Source: Actinocorallia herbida (GTDB taxonomy: Bacteria > Actinomycetota > Actinomycetes > Streptosporangiales > Streptosporangiaceae). From it: DNA of 64,000 bases. The stretch spans positions 5,890,001 through 5,954,000 of the forward strand of contig NZ_RJKE01000001.1 in the NCBI RefSeq assembly GCF_003751225.1. Reading direction: 5' to 3'. Made by a program: the position numbers and the translations under genes. Under the pieces are notes generated by a model. That model was not told the DNA's origin. It saw only the letters and a program-made list of their open reading frames with translations, and did no database searches. Positions 8,179 to 16,167 of this stretch are shown here, in pieces; position 1 is the stretch's first letter; each line of letters opens with the position of its first letter.

Positions 8179-8745
8179 TCACAGGCCGGTGATCTGGAGG
8201 GCGGTGGTGCCGTCCTGGACGGTGAGGCCGCCGGGCAGCAGGCATTGCAGCGGGTTGACCAAGGGGTAGATCCAGGTGATGACGGCGGTGGCGCCGGTGA
8301 ACTCGCCCGCCGTCACGGTGCCGACGGCGGTGTTCTGCAGGATCCCCGCGGTGTTGGTGAGGGTGCCGATGAGGCCGGTGAGGGTGGAGGTCCGCCCGTT
8401 GTTCCAGGCGACGACGAGCGTGCCGCCCGCGGGGTTGAGCTGGACGGCGTTACAGGACGCGCCGGGGACGGGGTAGGAGTACGGGCCGCCGGTGATGACG
8501 CCGGTGATGGTGGGGTCGGTGGAGATGCAGGAGGTGATGGTGTCGGTCTCGGTCGCGGTGACGTTCTGCGGGGTGAGCGTCAGGCCGGGACTGTAGACGA
8601 CGTGGCTGGTACCGGTGCACGTGGTGGACGACGCCGCGTGGGCGGCCGACGCCGGCACCAACACCGCCGCGGCGACCGGCAGCAGCACCGCGGCCAGCGG
8701 CCCGCACCGATGCCTTCGGCGGGACGGAAGCGCAATGGGGGACAT
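8179..8745 (-). CDS. Small secreted protein of unknown function
   Basis: The ATG at 8745 is chosen because GGAGGAGA precedes it at good spacing; the 43 residues upstream look non-coding. The 188-residue product has a signal peptide (MSPIALPSRRRHRCGPLAAV followed by a hydrophobic stretch ending ASAAHA). The mature chain has spaced cysteines (TTCTGTSH, TSCIST, ASCNAV, LQCLLPGG) suggesting disulfides and a strand-rich fold resembling other actinomycete exported proteins of unknown role. It is followed by the CARDB-like secreted protein and may be coexpressed with it. Confidence 0.7.
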   Translation of the reverse strand: MSPIALPSRRRHRCGPLAAVLLPVAAAVLVPASAAHAASSTTCTGTSHVVYSPGLTLTPQNVTATETDTITSCISTDPTITGVITGGPYSYPVPGASCNAVQLNPAGGTLVVAWNNGRTSTLTGLIGTLTNTAGILQNTAVGTVTAGEFTGATAVITWIYPLVNPLQCLLPGGLTVQDGTTALQITGL

Positions 8746-9290
8746 GAGGGGGTCTCCTCCGGTCTGTCCTACCGCAGGGCCGTACCCGACGGGCCCACGA
8801 CCCTGACGATCATGGAAACAGACTGAAATTCTCACGCCCGCGGCCACTTGAACAGCAGCACACCCGCCAGACATCCCTTACCCGAACGGCCATGCCGCCG
8901 ACCTGCGGCCAGCTGGTTCGGCAGGGCGGGCACGGGCCGGCTGTCGCTGATGCACGAGAACGAGATCTCCTACGCGGCGGTCCAGGGCGGCGGCGCCCTG
9001 GCGACCCTCACGCCCGACTGCGATGAGGCGAACCCGGACAAGGCTGCGAACCTGAGCGCAGTCGCCATGCCCCAGGACTCCGGCCTCCTGCTGCCCGGGC
9101 CCGCGACGATGGTGCCCGCGTGCCGATCCCCGCCCACCACGTCCCCTGGGCACCCACCACCATTTCCTGGCGCCCACCCTCACTTTCAGCGGCCAGCAGC
9201 AGATGGCCTGGCTGGTAGATCGGCGGGTACTGGGAAGGATGGCGGCCGGGTGCGGCGACACTAGGGGGACACGACCAGGGGAGCGGCGGG
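8746..9290. other. Intergenic region without a supported gene
   Basis: About 545 bases between divergently oriented genes. Frames present lack recognisable features. It should contain promoters for the secreted-protein genes on the left and the acetyltransferase on the right. Confidence 0.5.
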
Positions 9291-9755
9291 ATGGCAGTGA
9301 AGGTGGGGCCGCTGGTGGCCGACGAGGCGCTGGTGGAGCTGTGGGATGCGCTGGACAGTGAGTCGACGTTCATGCTCGCGGCGCCCGGTGAGCGTGGCGC
9401 GGAGCTGCCGAGGTCGTCGTTCCGGGTGGTCGACTGGGACGGGCCGGTCGCGACCGGCCTGGCCGATGTGCAGGTGATGCCGTTCGCGCGGGTGCGGCAC
9501 CGCGGGCAGCTGCGCATGGGTGTGCGGGCCTCGCACCAGGGCCGCGGCGTCGGCCGCCGTCTCCTTGAGGCCGCGGTGGAGCACGCCCGGCACGCCGGGC
9601 TCCGGAAGGTCGAGCTGACCGTCCGCGTCGACAATGCTCGCGCGATCTCGCTCTACCGCAGCGTCGGCTTTCAGGTCGAAGGCCTGCGGCGTGCGTCCAT
9701 GGCCGTGGACGGAGACCTCGTCGACGAGCACTTCATGGCGTTGATCCTGCACTGA
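9291..9755 (+). CDS. GNAT family N-acetyltransferase
   Basis: The 154-residue product has the acetyl-CoA-binding GNAT core: LRMGVRASHQGRGVGRRLLE (motif A, Q-x-x-G-x-G/R) and LTVRVDNARAISLYRSVGFQ (motif B with the conserved N-x-x-A-x-x-L-Y-x-x-x-G-F). Length is typical for a stand-alone enzyme. It would transfer an acetyl group to an amine; the substrate cannot be told. The start ATG follows GGGAGCGGCGGG. Confidence 0.9.
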   Translation: MAVKVGPLVADEALVELWDALDSESTFMLAAPGERGAELPRSSFRVVDWDGPVATGLADVQVMPFARVRHRGQLRMGVRASHQGRGVGRRLLEAAVEHARHAGLRKVELTVRVDNARAISLYRSVGFQVEGLRRASMAVDGDLVDEHFMALILH

Positions 9756-9792
9756 CGGCGAGCCGACAGCGGCGTGGGCGGGGATGAGCCCG

Positions 9793-10422
9793 TCATGGCG
9801 AGGTGGGGGGCGGCTGGTGGCACACGTAGTGGTGGCGGTCGTCCAGGACCGCCAGGAGCTTGCCTCCGTTGTTCTCCACGACCCGCCGGGAGGCGAGGTT
9901 GCCCGACCGGCAGACGATGACGACCGGGTCGACGCCCAGCGCGAACGCCAGGGGCAGGGCCGCGGCCGGCATCCGGCTGGCGTGGCCCTGGCGGCGGCGG
10001 GTCGGCCGGATGGCGTACCCGATGTGGTTGTCGTGCATCTCGCCCGGGTTAAGGTCGGGCCGGATGGATATGCGGCCTATGTACTGGCCGTCGACCACCC
10101 ACCAGAACACGCGGATGTAGGAGCCGGCGTGGGTGCGCTGCCAGGGCAGCGTCCCGGCCGCCAGATCCGAGACATAGCGGGACAGAACCTCATCGGAGCG
10201 CAGGTCGCTGACGTCCAGGCCGTCGGCGGTCAGGCCGTAGGCGAGGCCGATCTGCACGTCATCGGTGAACACCCACCGCTGCGCGTGCTCCAGGACCTCG
10301 ATCCGGTGGACACCGCCGTCGACGGCCTCACCGAGGTACTGCGGCCCGCCGATGAACTCCAGCGAGCGCCATTGACCCGACCCGGAGTCCAGGCCCGTTT
10401 TGACAAGATCGTGGTAACGCAT
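9793..10422 (-). CDS. GNAT family N-acetyltransferase
   Basis: The 209-residue product has an N-terminal extension of about 100 residues followed by a GNAT fold: HIGYAIRPTRRRQGHASRM is the acetyl-CoA pyrophosphate-binding motif and VCRSGNLASRRVVENNGGKL is the substrate-side motif ending in the N-G-G variant of the family. It is convergent with the preceding acetyltransferase gene, with 37 bases between the ends. Substrate unknown. Confidence 0.85.
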   Translation of the reverse strand: MRYHDLVKTGLDSGSGQWRSLEFIGGPQYLGEAVDGGVHRIEVLEHAQRWVFTDDVQIGLAYGLTADGLDVSDLRSDEVLSRYVSDLAAGTLPWQRTHAGSYIRVFWWVVDGQYIGRISIRPDLNPGEMHDNHIGYAIRPTRRRQGHASRMPAAALPLAFALGVDPVVIVCRSGNLASRRVVENNGGKLLAVLDDRHHYVCHQPPPTSP

Positions 10423-10476
10423 CCGCCGGCTCTAATGCCTCCGCGCTGGCCGTCCGGCGCGGCGACCTGAGGCCTC

Positions 10477-11025
10477 CTACGGGCGTGGGGCCCTACTCGC
10501 CGCCTGCCGGGGGTGCGCGGGGTCACCAGCGCTCTTGTACAGGTCTTCTTCGAGCAGGCGACGAGTCACGTGCCTGAGCACGTCCTCGATCGCATCGGGC
10601 GCCAGGGGCCGCAGCAGCACCATGATCTGCTCCACTTCCTCGGCGGGCTCGGCCCTGTCGGCGAGCGGCAGGTGCGACGTTGCGGGTTTCGGTGTCCGTG
10701 CCTCGTCGGGAAGACCCAGCTCGACAGCGACCCGCAGCGCGATCTCCACGACCCACGCCTCCCTGTCCTTGCTCTGGTCGAAGAGGCCGGGCCATCGCTC
10801 CTCGACGCGGAGCTTCGCGGCGTCGCCGATCAGATGCATCTTCTCCCGGTAGAGGACATCGCGTGCCTGCCGCACGCTGGGCCGATCCCCTCCCGCGTTC
10901 GGGGGATGCACGAGCTGCGCCCACCGCGAAGCGAGGCGCACGGCCTCCTCGAACGCCTCGAAGCGGGACGTGCGGCGTTGGGAGGACTCGGCCTGCTCGG
11001 AGTACGGAACCTGGGAGGTAGGCAT
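10477..11025 (-). CDS. Hypothetical protein
   Basis: The 182-residue product is predicted mainly helical (FEAFEEAVRLASRWAQLV, VEERWPGLFDQ, EAWVVEIALRVAVELGL) with a charged C-terminus (LRHVTRRLLEEDLYKS). It has no signal peptide or membrane segment and I do not recognise a family. Codon use is typical of the genome. It lies 54 bases upstream of the second acetyltransferase gene on the same strand, so the two may be cotranscribed. Confidence 0.55.
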   Translation of the reverse strand: MPTSQVPYSEQAESSQRRTSRFEAFEEAVRLASRWAQLVHPPNAGGDRPSVRQARDVLYREKMHLIGDAAKLRVEERWPGLFDQSKDREAWVVEIALRVAVELGLPDEARTPKPATSHLPLADRAEPAEEVEQIMVLLRPLAPDAIEDVLRHVTRRLLEEDLYKSAGDPAHPRQAASRAPRP

Positions 11026-11494
11026 GCGCCCATCAAACCCTCCACCCCGGGCGAGCGGCAGGCGTTCCGCTCATCTGCGGTAGAGGCCCTGCCACGACAA
11101 GAGCCGAGGTTATCTGGGGTGCCGTAGGACCGTCTTTCATGTCTGCCATGTAGGGCTTGAGCGACGTAGGGGACAGAAGTCTCGGGGCTCGTCCACCATG
11201 TAGTTCATGTATGCCACGGAGGCCCTGATGCAGGGCCCGACCGGCCGTGTCCCTGAACAAACCACGGAAGTGTACGCAGCGGCTTTGGAGGAGTGGCAGG
11301 GCTTCCACGAACCAGATGAGGACAGGACCACCTCCCGCGGGGCTAGGGGCTTGAGGAATGTCGGAACGGAGTCCCGTTGCGGGCGGGGCCCGTTCACCGG
11401 GGACCGGTGCGGGTGGGGCGGGTGTGTCTCATGACCTTGTGTGTCGTGCTGCGGCGGACCATGATCGGGGCCATCTGGCCGCGATGGGGGTGCC
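11026..11494. other. Intergenic region with a short duplicated scrap
   Basis: No intact gene is supported. A segment near 11185-11250 resembles one near 7000-7060: both, on the minus strand, contain GTTCAGG and encode a VAYMN-M peptide (GYVAYMNLMF and ASVAYMNYMV). These look like remnants of one family. Confidence 0.4.
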
Positions 11495-12253
11495 ATGGCC
11501 GCGGGGAAGAAGCGTCGTAAGGGTGCGGCAGGGAGTGGACGAGCGCCTGGGCGGGGCGGTTCGGGCCGACGTCCTTCCCCTCCTTGGTGGAAGACCCGCG
11601 AGTTCGTCTTCATCGTGATGGGATCGCTCGTCGGCGGGCTGGTCAGCTTGGGCGCGACGGTCGGGCAGTCCTACATCAGCAGGGAGCTGCGCCTTAACGA
11701 GCCCTTGCCGGCAAGCCGTCCGGCGGGCGAGGCCCTGCGCGTGACCAAGGTGACCCAGCAGATCATCGACGGCCAGAGCTGGGCGTTCGCGGGACACATC
11801 GACCTCGCCGATCTGGCCGAACTCAACGGACTCGACGAGAACCCGAGCGTCGAGTTGCCCGGCAGGGAGTACATGCGCAAGCGCGGGGCCGTTGATGTCG
11901 GCAGATCCGAGATCGAGCTGGAGATCGAGGGCAACCGGCCGGGACCGGTTCGGGTCACCGGGATCACCGCGGTGCCCGAATGCCGGGAGCCGCTGTCCGG
12001 CACGCTGTTCGTGGACAAGAACCAGGGCGGCGACGCCGTCCTGCCCATGGGGTTCGACCTGGCACAGGAGCGGCCGGTCGCCCGGCTCGTCAAAGAGGGC
12101 CCCGATGGGTGGCCCCGCCTCGGAGACCCCTACTTCGAGAAGCAGAAGGTGACCCTGGACCAGGGCGAGCAGGAGACGCTCTGGATGAGCGTGCTGACCG
12201 ACACCGGCTTCTGCGAGTACCGGCCCATGCTGCGGTGCAGCTCCTGGCGGTAG
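11495..12253 (+). CDS. Single-pass membrane protein of unknown function
   Basis: The 252-residue product has a highly basic N-terminus (MAAGKKRRKG...), one hydrophobic segment at about residues 36-58 (FVFIVMGSLVGGLVSLGATV) and a large, probably extracytoplasmic, strand-rich domain with two late cysteines (EFC-like GFCEYRPMLRC) that could pair. The positive-inside rule places the C-terminal part outside. I do not recognise the family. The gene is isolated, with no obvious operon partner. Confidence 0.65.
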   Translation: MAAGKKRRKGAAGSGRAPGRGGSGRRPSPPWWKTREFVFIVMGSLVGGLVSLGATVGQSYISRELRLNEPLPASRPAGEALRVTKVTQQIIDGQSWAFAGHIDLADLAELNGLDENPSVELPGREYMRKRGAVDVGRSEIELEIEGNRPGPVRVTGITAVPECREPLSGTLFVDKNQGGDAVLPMGFDLAQERPVARLVKEGPDGWPRLGDPYFEKQKVTLDQGEQETLWMSVLTDTGFCEYRPMLRCSSWR

Positions 12254-12337
12254 CCGAAGGTACCGAGAACGGTCGCGTCGGCGGCGGGATCGACGGACGG
12301 CGGCGGTGCGGTGAGGGACATCGTGGCTCCCGGGGGC

Positions 12338-12413
12338 AATTCCTGTCGGTTGACAGATAGATATGAGCCGCTTGTTTCCGCCCGCGCGTCCCCTCCGTTC
12401 CCCACCCGGAACG
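12338..12413 (+). repeat. Dispersed ~75-base block with CTGTC/GACAG palindrome, copy 1
   Basis: AATTCCTGTCGGTTGACAGA begins a block that matches 40341-40416 with scattered differences. The core CTGTC-N4-GACAG is an inverted repeat. Here it lies about 180 bases upstream of a TetR-type gene. It could be an operator, a promoter with a TTGACA -35 element, or a small dispersed repeat. Confidence 0.6.
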
Positions 12414-12527
12414 CTCACCTCACCGGGCATGTGGATCGAGCACGCGCCCGCGCTGTGCCAGGATCATGGGACGGGCCGGGACGAGCAGGTGGGCCGGGCC
12501 GAGCGGGCGGGCCGGGACGAGGTGGCT

Positions 12528-13190
12528 ATGGAGAAGCGAGGGGTGGGCAGGCCGCGCGCGGTCGAGCGCGCCGTGACGGGGCTGTCGCCGCGCGAGGAGG
12601 TCCTGTCGGCGGCCGCCGAGCTGTTCACGGTGCGCGGCTACACCGCGACCACCACCCGCGAGGTCGCCGAGCGCGCCGGGATCCGGCAGGCGTCGATGTA
12701 CCACTACTTCAAGGGCAAGGAGGCGATCCTCGCGGAGCTGCTGGAGAGCACCGTCCGCCCGTCGCTCGAGGCCGCTCGCGCCCTCGCCGCCGCCGACGCC
12801 CCCGCCGGGGCCCGCCTGTGGGCGCTGTGCCGCAGCGACGTCGCCCTGCTGTGCTCCGGCCCGCACAACCTCGGCGCCCTCTACCTGCTGCCCGAGGCCG
12901 ACCGGATCGAGGGCTTCGCCGAGCTGCGGGCCGCGCTGAAGCACGCCTACGCCGATCTGCTGGCCCCGCTCACCACCGGCCTGCCCGACCGGGACGTCCG
13001 CGCCGACCTGGTGTTCGCGCTGGTCGAGGCCGTCATCCTGATCCGCCGCGACCGCCCGGACGCCGATGTCCTCGCCGAGGCCACCGCCGACGCCGCCCTC
13101 CGCGTCGCCGGCGTCCCCGAAGCCGACCTCCCCGCCCTCCGCACCACTGCCCTGGCCCTCCTGTCCGATTTCTCCTCACCCCCGATCTAG
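12528..13190 (+). CDS. TetR/AcrR family transcriptional regulator
   Basis: ATG 12528 is chosen over an upstream in-frame ATG at 12363 because the 55 extra residues are low-complexity and the family starts with a short basic lead (MEKRGVGRPRA). The DNA-binding domain follows: REEVLSAAAELFTVRGYTAT, REVAERAGIRQASMYHYFKG. The ligand domain is helical and ends DFSSPPI, 220 residues in all. Upstream DNA carries imperfect GGGCCGGGACGAG-type repeats at about 12470-12525 and the CTGTC/GACAG palindrome. Its target is unknown; the downstream XRE/ethylene-forming-enzyme pair is the nearest same-strand unit. Confidence 0.88.
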   Translation: MEKRGVGRPRAVERAVTGLSPREEVLSAAAELFTVRGYTATTTREVAERAGIRQASMYHYFKGKEAILAELLESTVRPSLEAARALAAADAPAGARLWALCRSDVALLCSGPHNLGALYLLPEADRIEGFAELRAALKHAYADLLAPLTTGLPDRDVRADLVFALVEAVILIRRDRPDADVLAEATADAALRVAGVPEADLPALRTTALALLSDFSSPPI

Positions 13191-13384
13191 ACCCGTTTCG
13201 TCGTCGCTTCACCACCGCCCCTCCGAGACGACGCGTGCTTCCGCCGGAGATCCCCCAGCGCGCTCCCGTCCCACCCGGCCCGCACCGCCGAAGCAGCCCT
13301 TCACCGCCCCCGCACGACCGCTCTATTCCGCGGCGGGCGGCGGGGTTACGCTCGCCGTACAGGCCGGAGCGGAAGGAGCCGCCG

Positions 13385-14311
13385 ATGGAGGACATCAGGT
13401 TCGCCTCCGTGCTGCGGCGCCTGCTAGACGAGCGGTACCGCGGCAACCGGCGCGAGTTCGCCCGGCGGCTGCACATCTCGGAGTCGGCCCTGTCGCAGTA
13501 CGTGCGCGGCAAGGCCACGCCGGGGCTGGCGATGCTCGTCGCGATCGCCCGCGAACTCGACGTCAGCCTCGACCTGCTCGTCCTCGGCGTCGACCGGGAA
13601 CCGGCCGCGCCCGACTACGGCGAGTTCGTCGCGCACCTGGAGTACGCGTTCAACCGCAGCCGCGCCGAGTCGGCCAGCACCCGCGACTACGTGGCCCGCG
13701 TGGGGGCCGCGCTCGCCGAGCAGATCGAGGGCGTCGTCAAGGCGACGCTCGCCGAGGCCGCCCCGCGCGGTCTCACCACCGCCGAGATCATCCGGCTGGA
13801 GGGACACAGCCGGACGACCCGGATCGCCACCGCCGACCTCGGCTCCGACATCGTGCTCCTCGGCTTCGACCCGGCCGCCCCCGACGGCGCCCAGTCCGCC
13901 GCCGGGCCGTTCACCGGGGTCGTCACCGGCAACATCAAGAAGGGCAGGACCTACACCTACGCCATTCCCGAGGGCGCGGAATGGCGGTTCAAGGCGACGA
14001 GGCTGCGGCAGGTCGTCGCGCTGGTGGGCGGGCTGAGCCTGGCCGCCGTCGACCGGCACCTGCGGTTCCACGAGTCGGCGCGCTCGCTCGTGCCCGGCTT
14101 CGTCATCTACGACACCGACCCCGCTTCGGCGGCCGACGACCCGCTGTTCGAGCGGATCGCCGACTTCACCGATCCCTCGACGGGACGCGTCGTCCTGTCG
14201 ACCAGCTACACCGACCAGATCTATGTCCCCGTCGAGCCGAAGTACCACCAGCGCGTGGTCGCGGACTACGAGGAGACCGTCAGGTCCGGCCCCCGGCTCA
14301 CCTTCGCCTGA
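13385..14311 (+). CDS. XRE family regulator with C-terminal sensory domain, beside the ethylene-forming enzyme gene
   Basis: The 308-residue protein starts after GGAAGGAGCC. Residues about 5-65 form a Cro/C1 helix-turn-helix (NRREFARRLHISESALSQYV, KATPGLAMLVAIARELDVSL). Residues about 90-308 form a domain I cannot name, with strand-rich stretches such as VVTGNIKKGRTYTYAIPEG and a C-terminal YVPVEPKYHQRVVADYEE. It is encoded 24 bases upstream of the ethylene-forming-enzyme-like gene in the same direction, so the two are very likely cotranscribed and the regulator probably controls or senses that pathway (inference). Confidence 0.8.
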   Translation: MEDIRFASVLRRLLDERYRGNRREFARRLHISESALSQYVRGKATPGLAMLVAIARELDVSLDLLVLGVDREPAAPDYGEFVAHLEYAFNRSRAESASTRDYVARVGAALAEQIEGVVKATLAEAAPRGLTTAEIIRLEGHSRTTRIATADLGSDIVLLGFDPAAPDGAQSAAGPFTGVVTGNIKKGRTYTYAIPEGAEWRFKATRLRQVVALVGGLSLAAVDRHLRFHESARSLVPGFVIYDTDPASAADDPLFERIADFTDPSTGRVVLSTSYTDQIYVPVEPKYHQRVVADYEETVRSGPRLTFA

Positions 14312-14335
14312 GCCCCATCCCACCGGAGAGATCCC

Positions 14336-15358
14336 ATGTTCGACCCGTGCGTGTTCACCCTGCCCGCGACCGTCACCGGCAGCGCCGCCGACCGTGCCCT
14401 CGGCCGGGAACTCCTCGCCGCCTGGCGCAGCGACGGCCTGTTCCTGCTCACCCTCGACCCGTCCGCCGCGCCCGCCGTCGACCACGCGCTGACCGCGGCC
14501 CGCAGCTTCTTCGCGCTCCCGGCGTCGTCGAAGCGGTGCTACACCGACGACCGCAGCTACAGCGGATACGCCGGCTCCGGCGAGGAGATGACGGCGGGCC
14601 AGGCCGACCACTGCGAGGTCTTCACCGTCTGCAAGGACGTCCCGGACGACGACCCGCGCGTCCTGGCCGGGCTCCCCTGCCACGGCCCCGTCCCCTGGCC
14701 GGGCCTGCACCACCGCCGGACGATCACCGCCCTGATGAGGGGCCTCGGGGACGTCGGCGACCGCGTGCTCGCCCTGGTCGCGCTGGGCCTGAGCCGGGAC
14801 CCGTCGGTCTTCCTCGACCTGACCCGCGACGGCTGGCACCACCTGCGCTCGCTCCGGTACCCCGCGACCTCCGAGGAGACCGGTCACGGCCTGGGCGTCC
14901 ACACCGACTACGGGATGCTCGTGCTGACCGTCCAGGACGACGCGGGCGGCCTCTACGTCCGGCCGCCGGTCCCGGGCGAGCCGCGCGGCCGCAACTGGCT
15001 GCCGGAGGAGTCCACGGCCGGGGTGTACGAGGACGTCGAGCCCTGGCACCACGTCACTCCCGTGCCCGGCACGATCACGGCCTTCCCCGGCGACATCCTG
15101 CAGTTCCTGACGGGCGGCGACCTGCTGTCGACCCCGCACCAGGCGAAGCTGTCGGCCCGCGAGCGCCACTCGATCGCCTACTTCCACGAGCCCTCCTTCG
15201 ACGCCGAGTTCACGCCGCTCGACGGCGGCGACCCGCTCCACTACGGCACCCACTTCACCCAGATGTTCCTGCGCTGCTACCCCGACCGGCCGACCACCCT
15301 CCGGATCCTGCGCGAGGACCGGACGGCCCTGCTCCGCCCGGTCCCCGCCCTCCCCTGA
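14336..15358 (+). CDS. efe: Ethylene-forming enzyme homologue (2-oxoglutarate/L-arginine-dependent Fe(II) oxygenase)
   Basis: The 340-residue product aligns without gaps to the Pseudomonas ethylene-forming enzyme (EFE) through about residue 283, so positions can be compared directly. Iron ligands H189, D191 and H268 are present (VHTDYG, STPHQ), as are R277 for 2-oxoglutarate (ARERHS), E84, T86, R171, Y192, F283 and the Arg corresponding to R316 (MFLRCYPD, here 313). Family-specific text such as EVFTVCKD, CHGPVPWP, LTRDGWHH, GDILQFLTGG and YFHEP is retained. Differences near the active site include M85 for V85 and T198 for A198. EFE converts 2-oxoglutarate to ethylene while hydroxylating L-arginine. 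A GGAGAG ribosome-binding site precedes the ATG. Confidence 0.9.
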   Translation: MFDPCVFTLPATVTGSAADRALGRELLAAWRSDGLFLLTLDPSAAPAVDHALTAARSFFALPASSKRCYTDDRSYSGYAGSGEEMTAGQADHCEVFTVCKDVPDDDPRVLAGLPCHGPVPWPGLHHRRTITALMRGLGDVGDRVLALVALGLSRDPSVFLDLTRDGWHHLRSLRYPATSEETGHGLGVHTDYGMLVLTVQDDAGGLYVRPPVPGEPRGRNWLPEESTAGVYEDVEPWHHVTPVPGTITAFPGDILQFLTGGDLLSTPHQAKLSARERHSIAYFHEPSFDAEFTPLDGGDPLHYGTHFTQMFLRCYPDRPTTLRILREDRTALLRPVPALP

Positions 15359-15372
15359 TCCCCCCGATAGAG

Positions 15373-15410
15373 GAGCGGGCCGCCACCTGCCCTGTGGTGG
15401 CGGCCCGCTC
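15373..15410. terminator. Bidirectional terminator hairpin
   Basis: Fifteen-base perfect arms, GAGCGGGCCGCCACC and GGTGGCGGCCCGCTC, surround an eight-base loop. It lies between the convergent ends of the ethylene-forming-enzyme gene and the small membrane protein gene, as expected for a shared terminator. Confidence 0.85.
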
Positions 15411-15433
15411 CCCCCGCATTCCTGAGCCGGATG

Positions 15434-15715
15434 TCAGAGCCGGATGTCGACGTCGCTCCAGCGGATCTGCTCGATGTCGGGTTCGGCGGAGAACAGCCGG
15501 CGGATCAGGCCGATGCCGGTGACGATCGCCCAGCTGCCTTCGAGCAGGAGGAAGCCCCATGCGCGGCCGTCCAGCGCCAGCAGCGCCAGAATCCCCGAGC
15601 CCACGACGTTGAGGACGAGATACGGATAGGAGTCCTGCCCGGTCAGCTTCACCTGTGCGGCGATGTAGGCGAGCAGCACGCACAGAGCACCGATGATCTG
15701 GATGGATTCGAGCAT
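15434..15715 (-). CDS. Small three-helix membrane protein (CBU_0592-like family)
   Basis: ATG 15715 is used because GAAGA precedes it and the longer upstream frame is non-coding in character. The 93-residue product has three hydrophobic segments (ESIQIIGALCVLLAYIAAQV, YLVLNVVGSGILALLALDG, FLLLEGSWAIVTGIGLI) and a charged C-tail. The SYPYLVLNVVGS pattern matches a widespread family of small membrane proteins of unknown role (CBU_0592 type). It is convergent with the ethylene-forming-enzyme gene. Confidence 0.75.
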   Translation of the reverse strand: MLESIQIIGALCVLLAYIAAQVKLTGQDSYPYLVLNVVGSGILALLALDGRAWGFLLLEGSWAIVTGIGLIRRLFSAEPDIEQIRWSDVDIRL

Positions 15716-15955
15716 GGGGGGTCTTCTTTCGCGCTGCGGTTCCCGCTGGGACCCGGGCCGGCCGGTTGTCGGCGGCTGACACAAGGTTGCTCCCGAACGA
15801 GGTTCGGGGCATCGGACGCCTGACCGAACCCGGCCGCGCAATCGGGGAACCCCGCGATGGCCGTTCCGGCGACCCCGCTACGTCAAATGACGTAGCTCTG
15901 ATGATCACGCGGTGTTCCCTCTTGAGAACAGCGGCCCCCAGATTTACCGTGAATC

Positions 15956-16165
15956 ATGGAAAATCGCCGGGACGACCGCCTTTCCTCGCGTCTCGTGGCC
16001 CTCGCGGTGCTCGGCTTCCTTCTCTTCTCTCCCCCGCTCCTCATGATCTTCGATCACGGGCGCCTCTTCCTCGGCGTCCCGCTCGTCTGGGCCTACCTGT
16101 TGACCTGCTGGGCCGTCCTCATCGTGTCGATCGCGCTCCTCACGTCGCGCCGAAGTCAGGGGTAG
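15956..16165 (+). CDS. Small membrane protein, probable partner subunit of the symporter-kinase
   Basis: The 69-residue product has two membrane segments (LVALAVLGFLLFSPPLLMIF, VWAYLLTCWAVLIVSIALL) with the F-x-P-P-L and W-A-Y-L-L spacing of the small subunits encoded in front of SSS-type sodium/solute symporters. It ends three bases before the ATG of the symporter-kinase, so translation is coupled. Likely role is assembly or function of the transporter domain. Confidence 0.8.
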   Translation: MENRRDDRLSSRLVALAVLGFLLFSPPLLMIFDHGRLFLGVPLVWAYLLTCWAVLIVSIALLTSRRSQG

Positions 16166-16167
16166 GC

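Noticed and set aside
6613-8826. 737-codon open frame on the plus strand
   Set aside because: It runs antisense to two secreted-protein genes with good signal peptides and ribosome sites; composition is Gly/Ala/Arg-rich shadow.
12363-12527. Longer start for the TetR gene
   Set aside because: The added 55 residues are low-complexity and overlap the palindromic repeat region; the family begins near residue 56.
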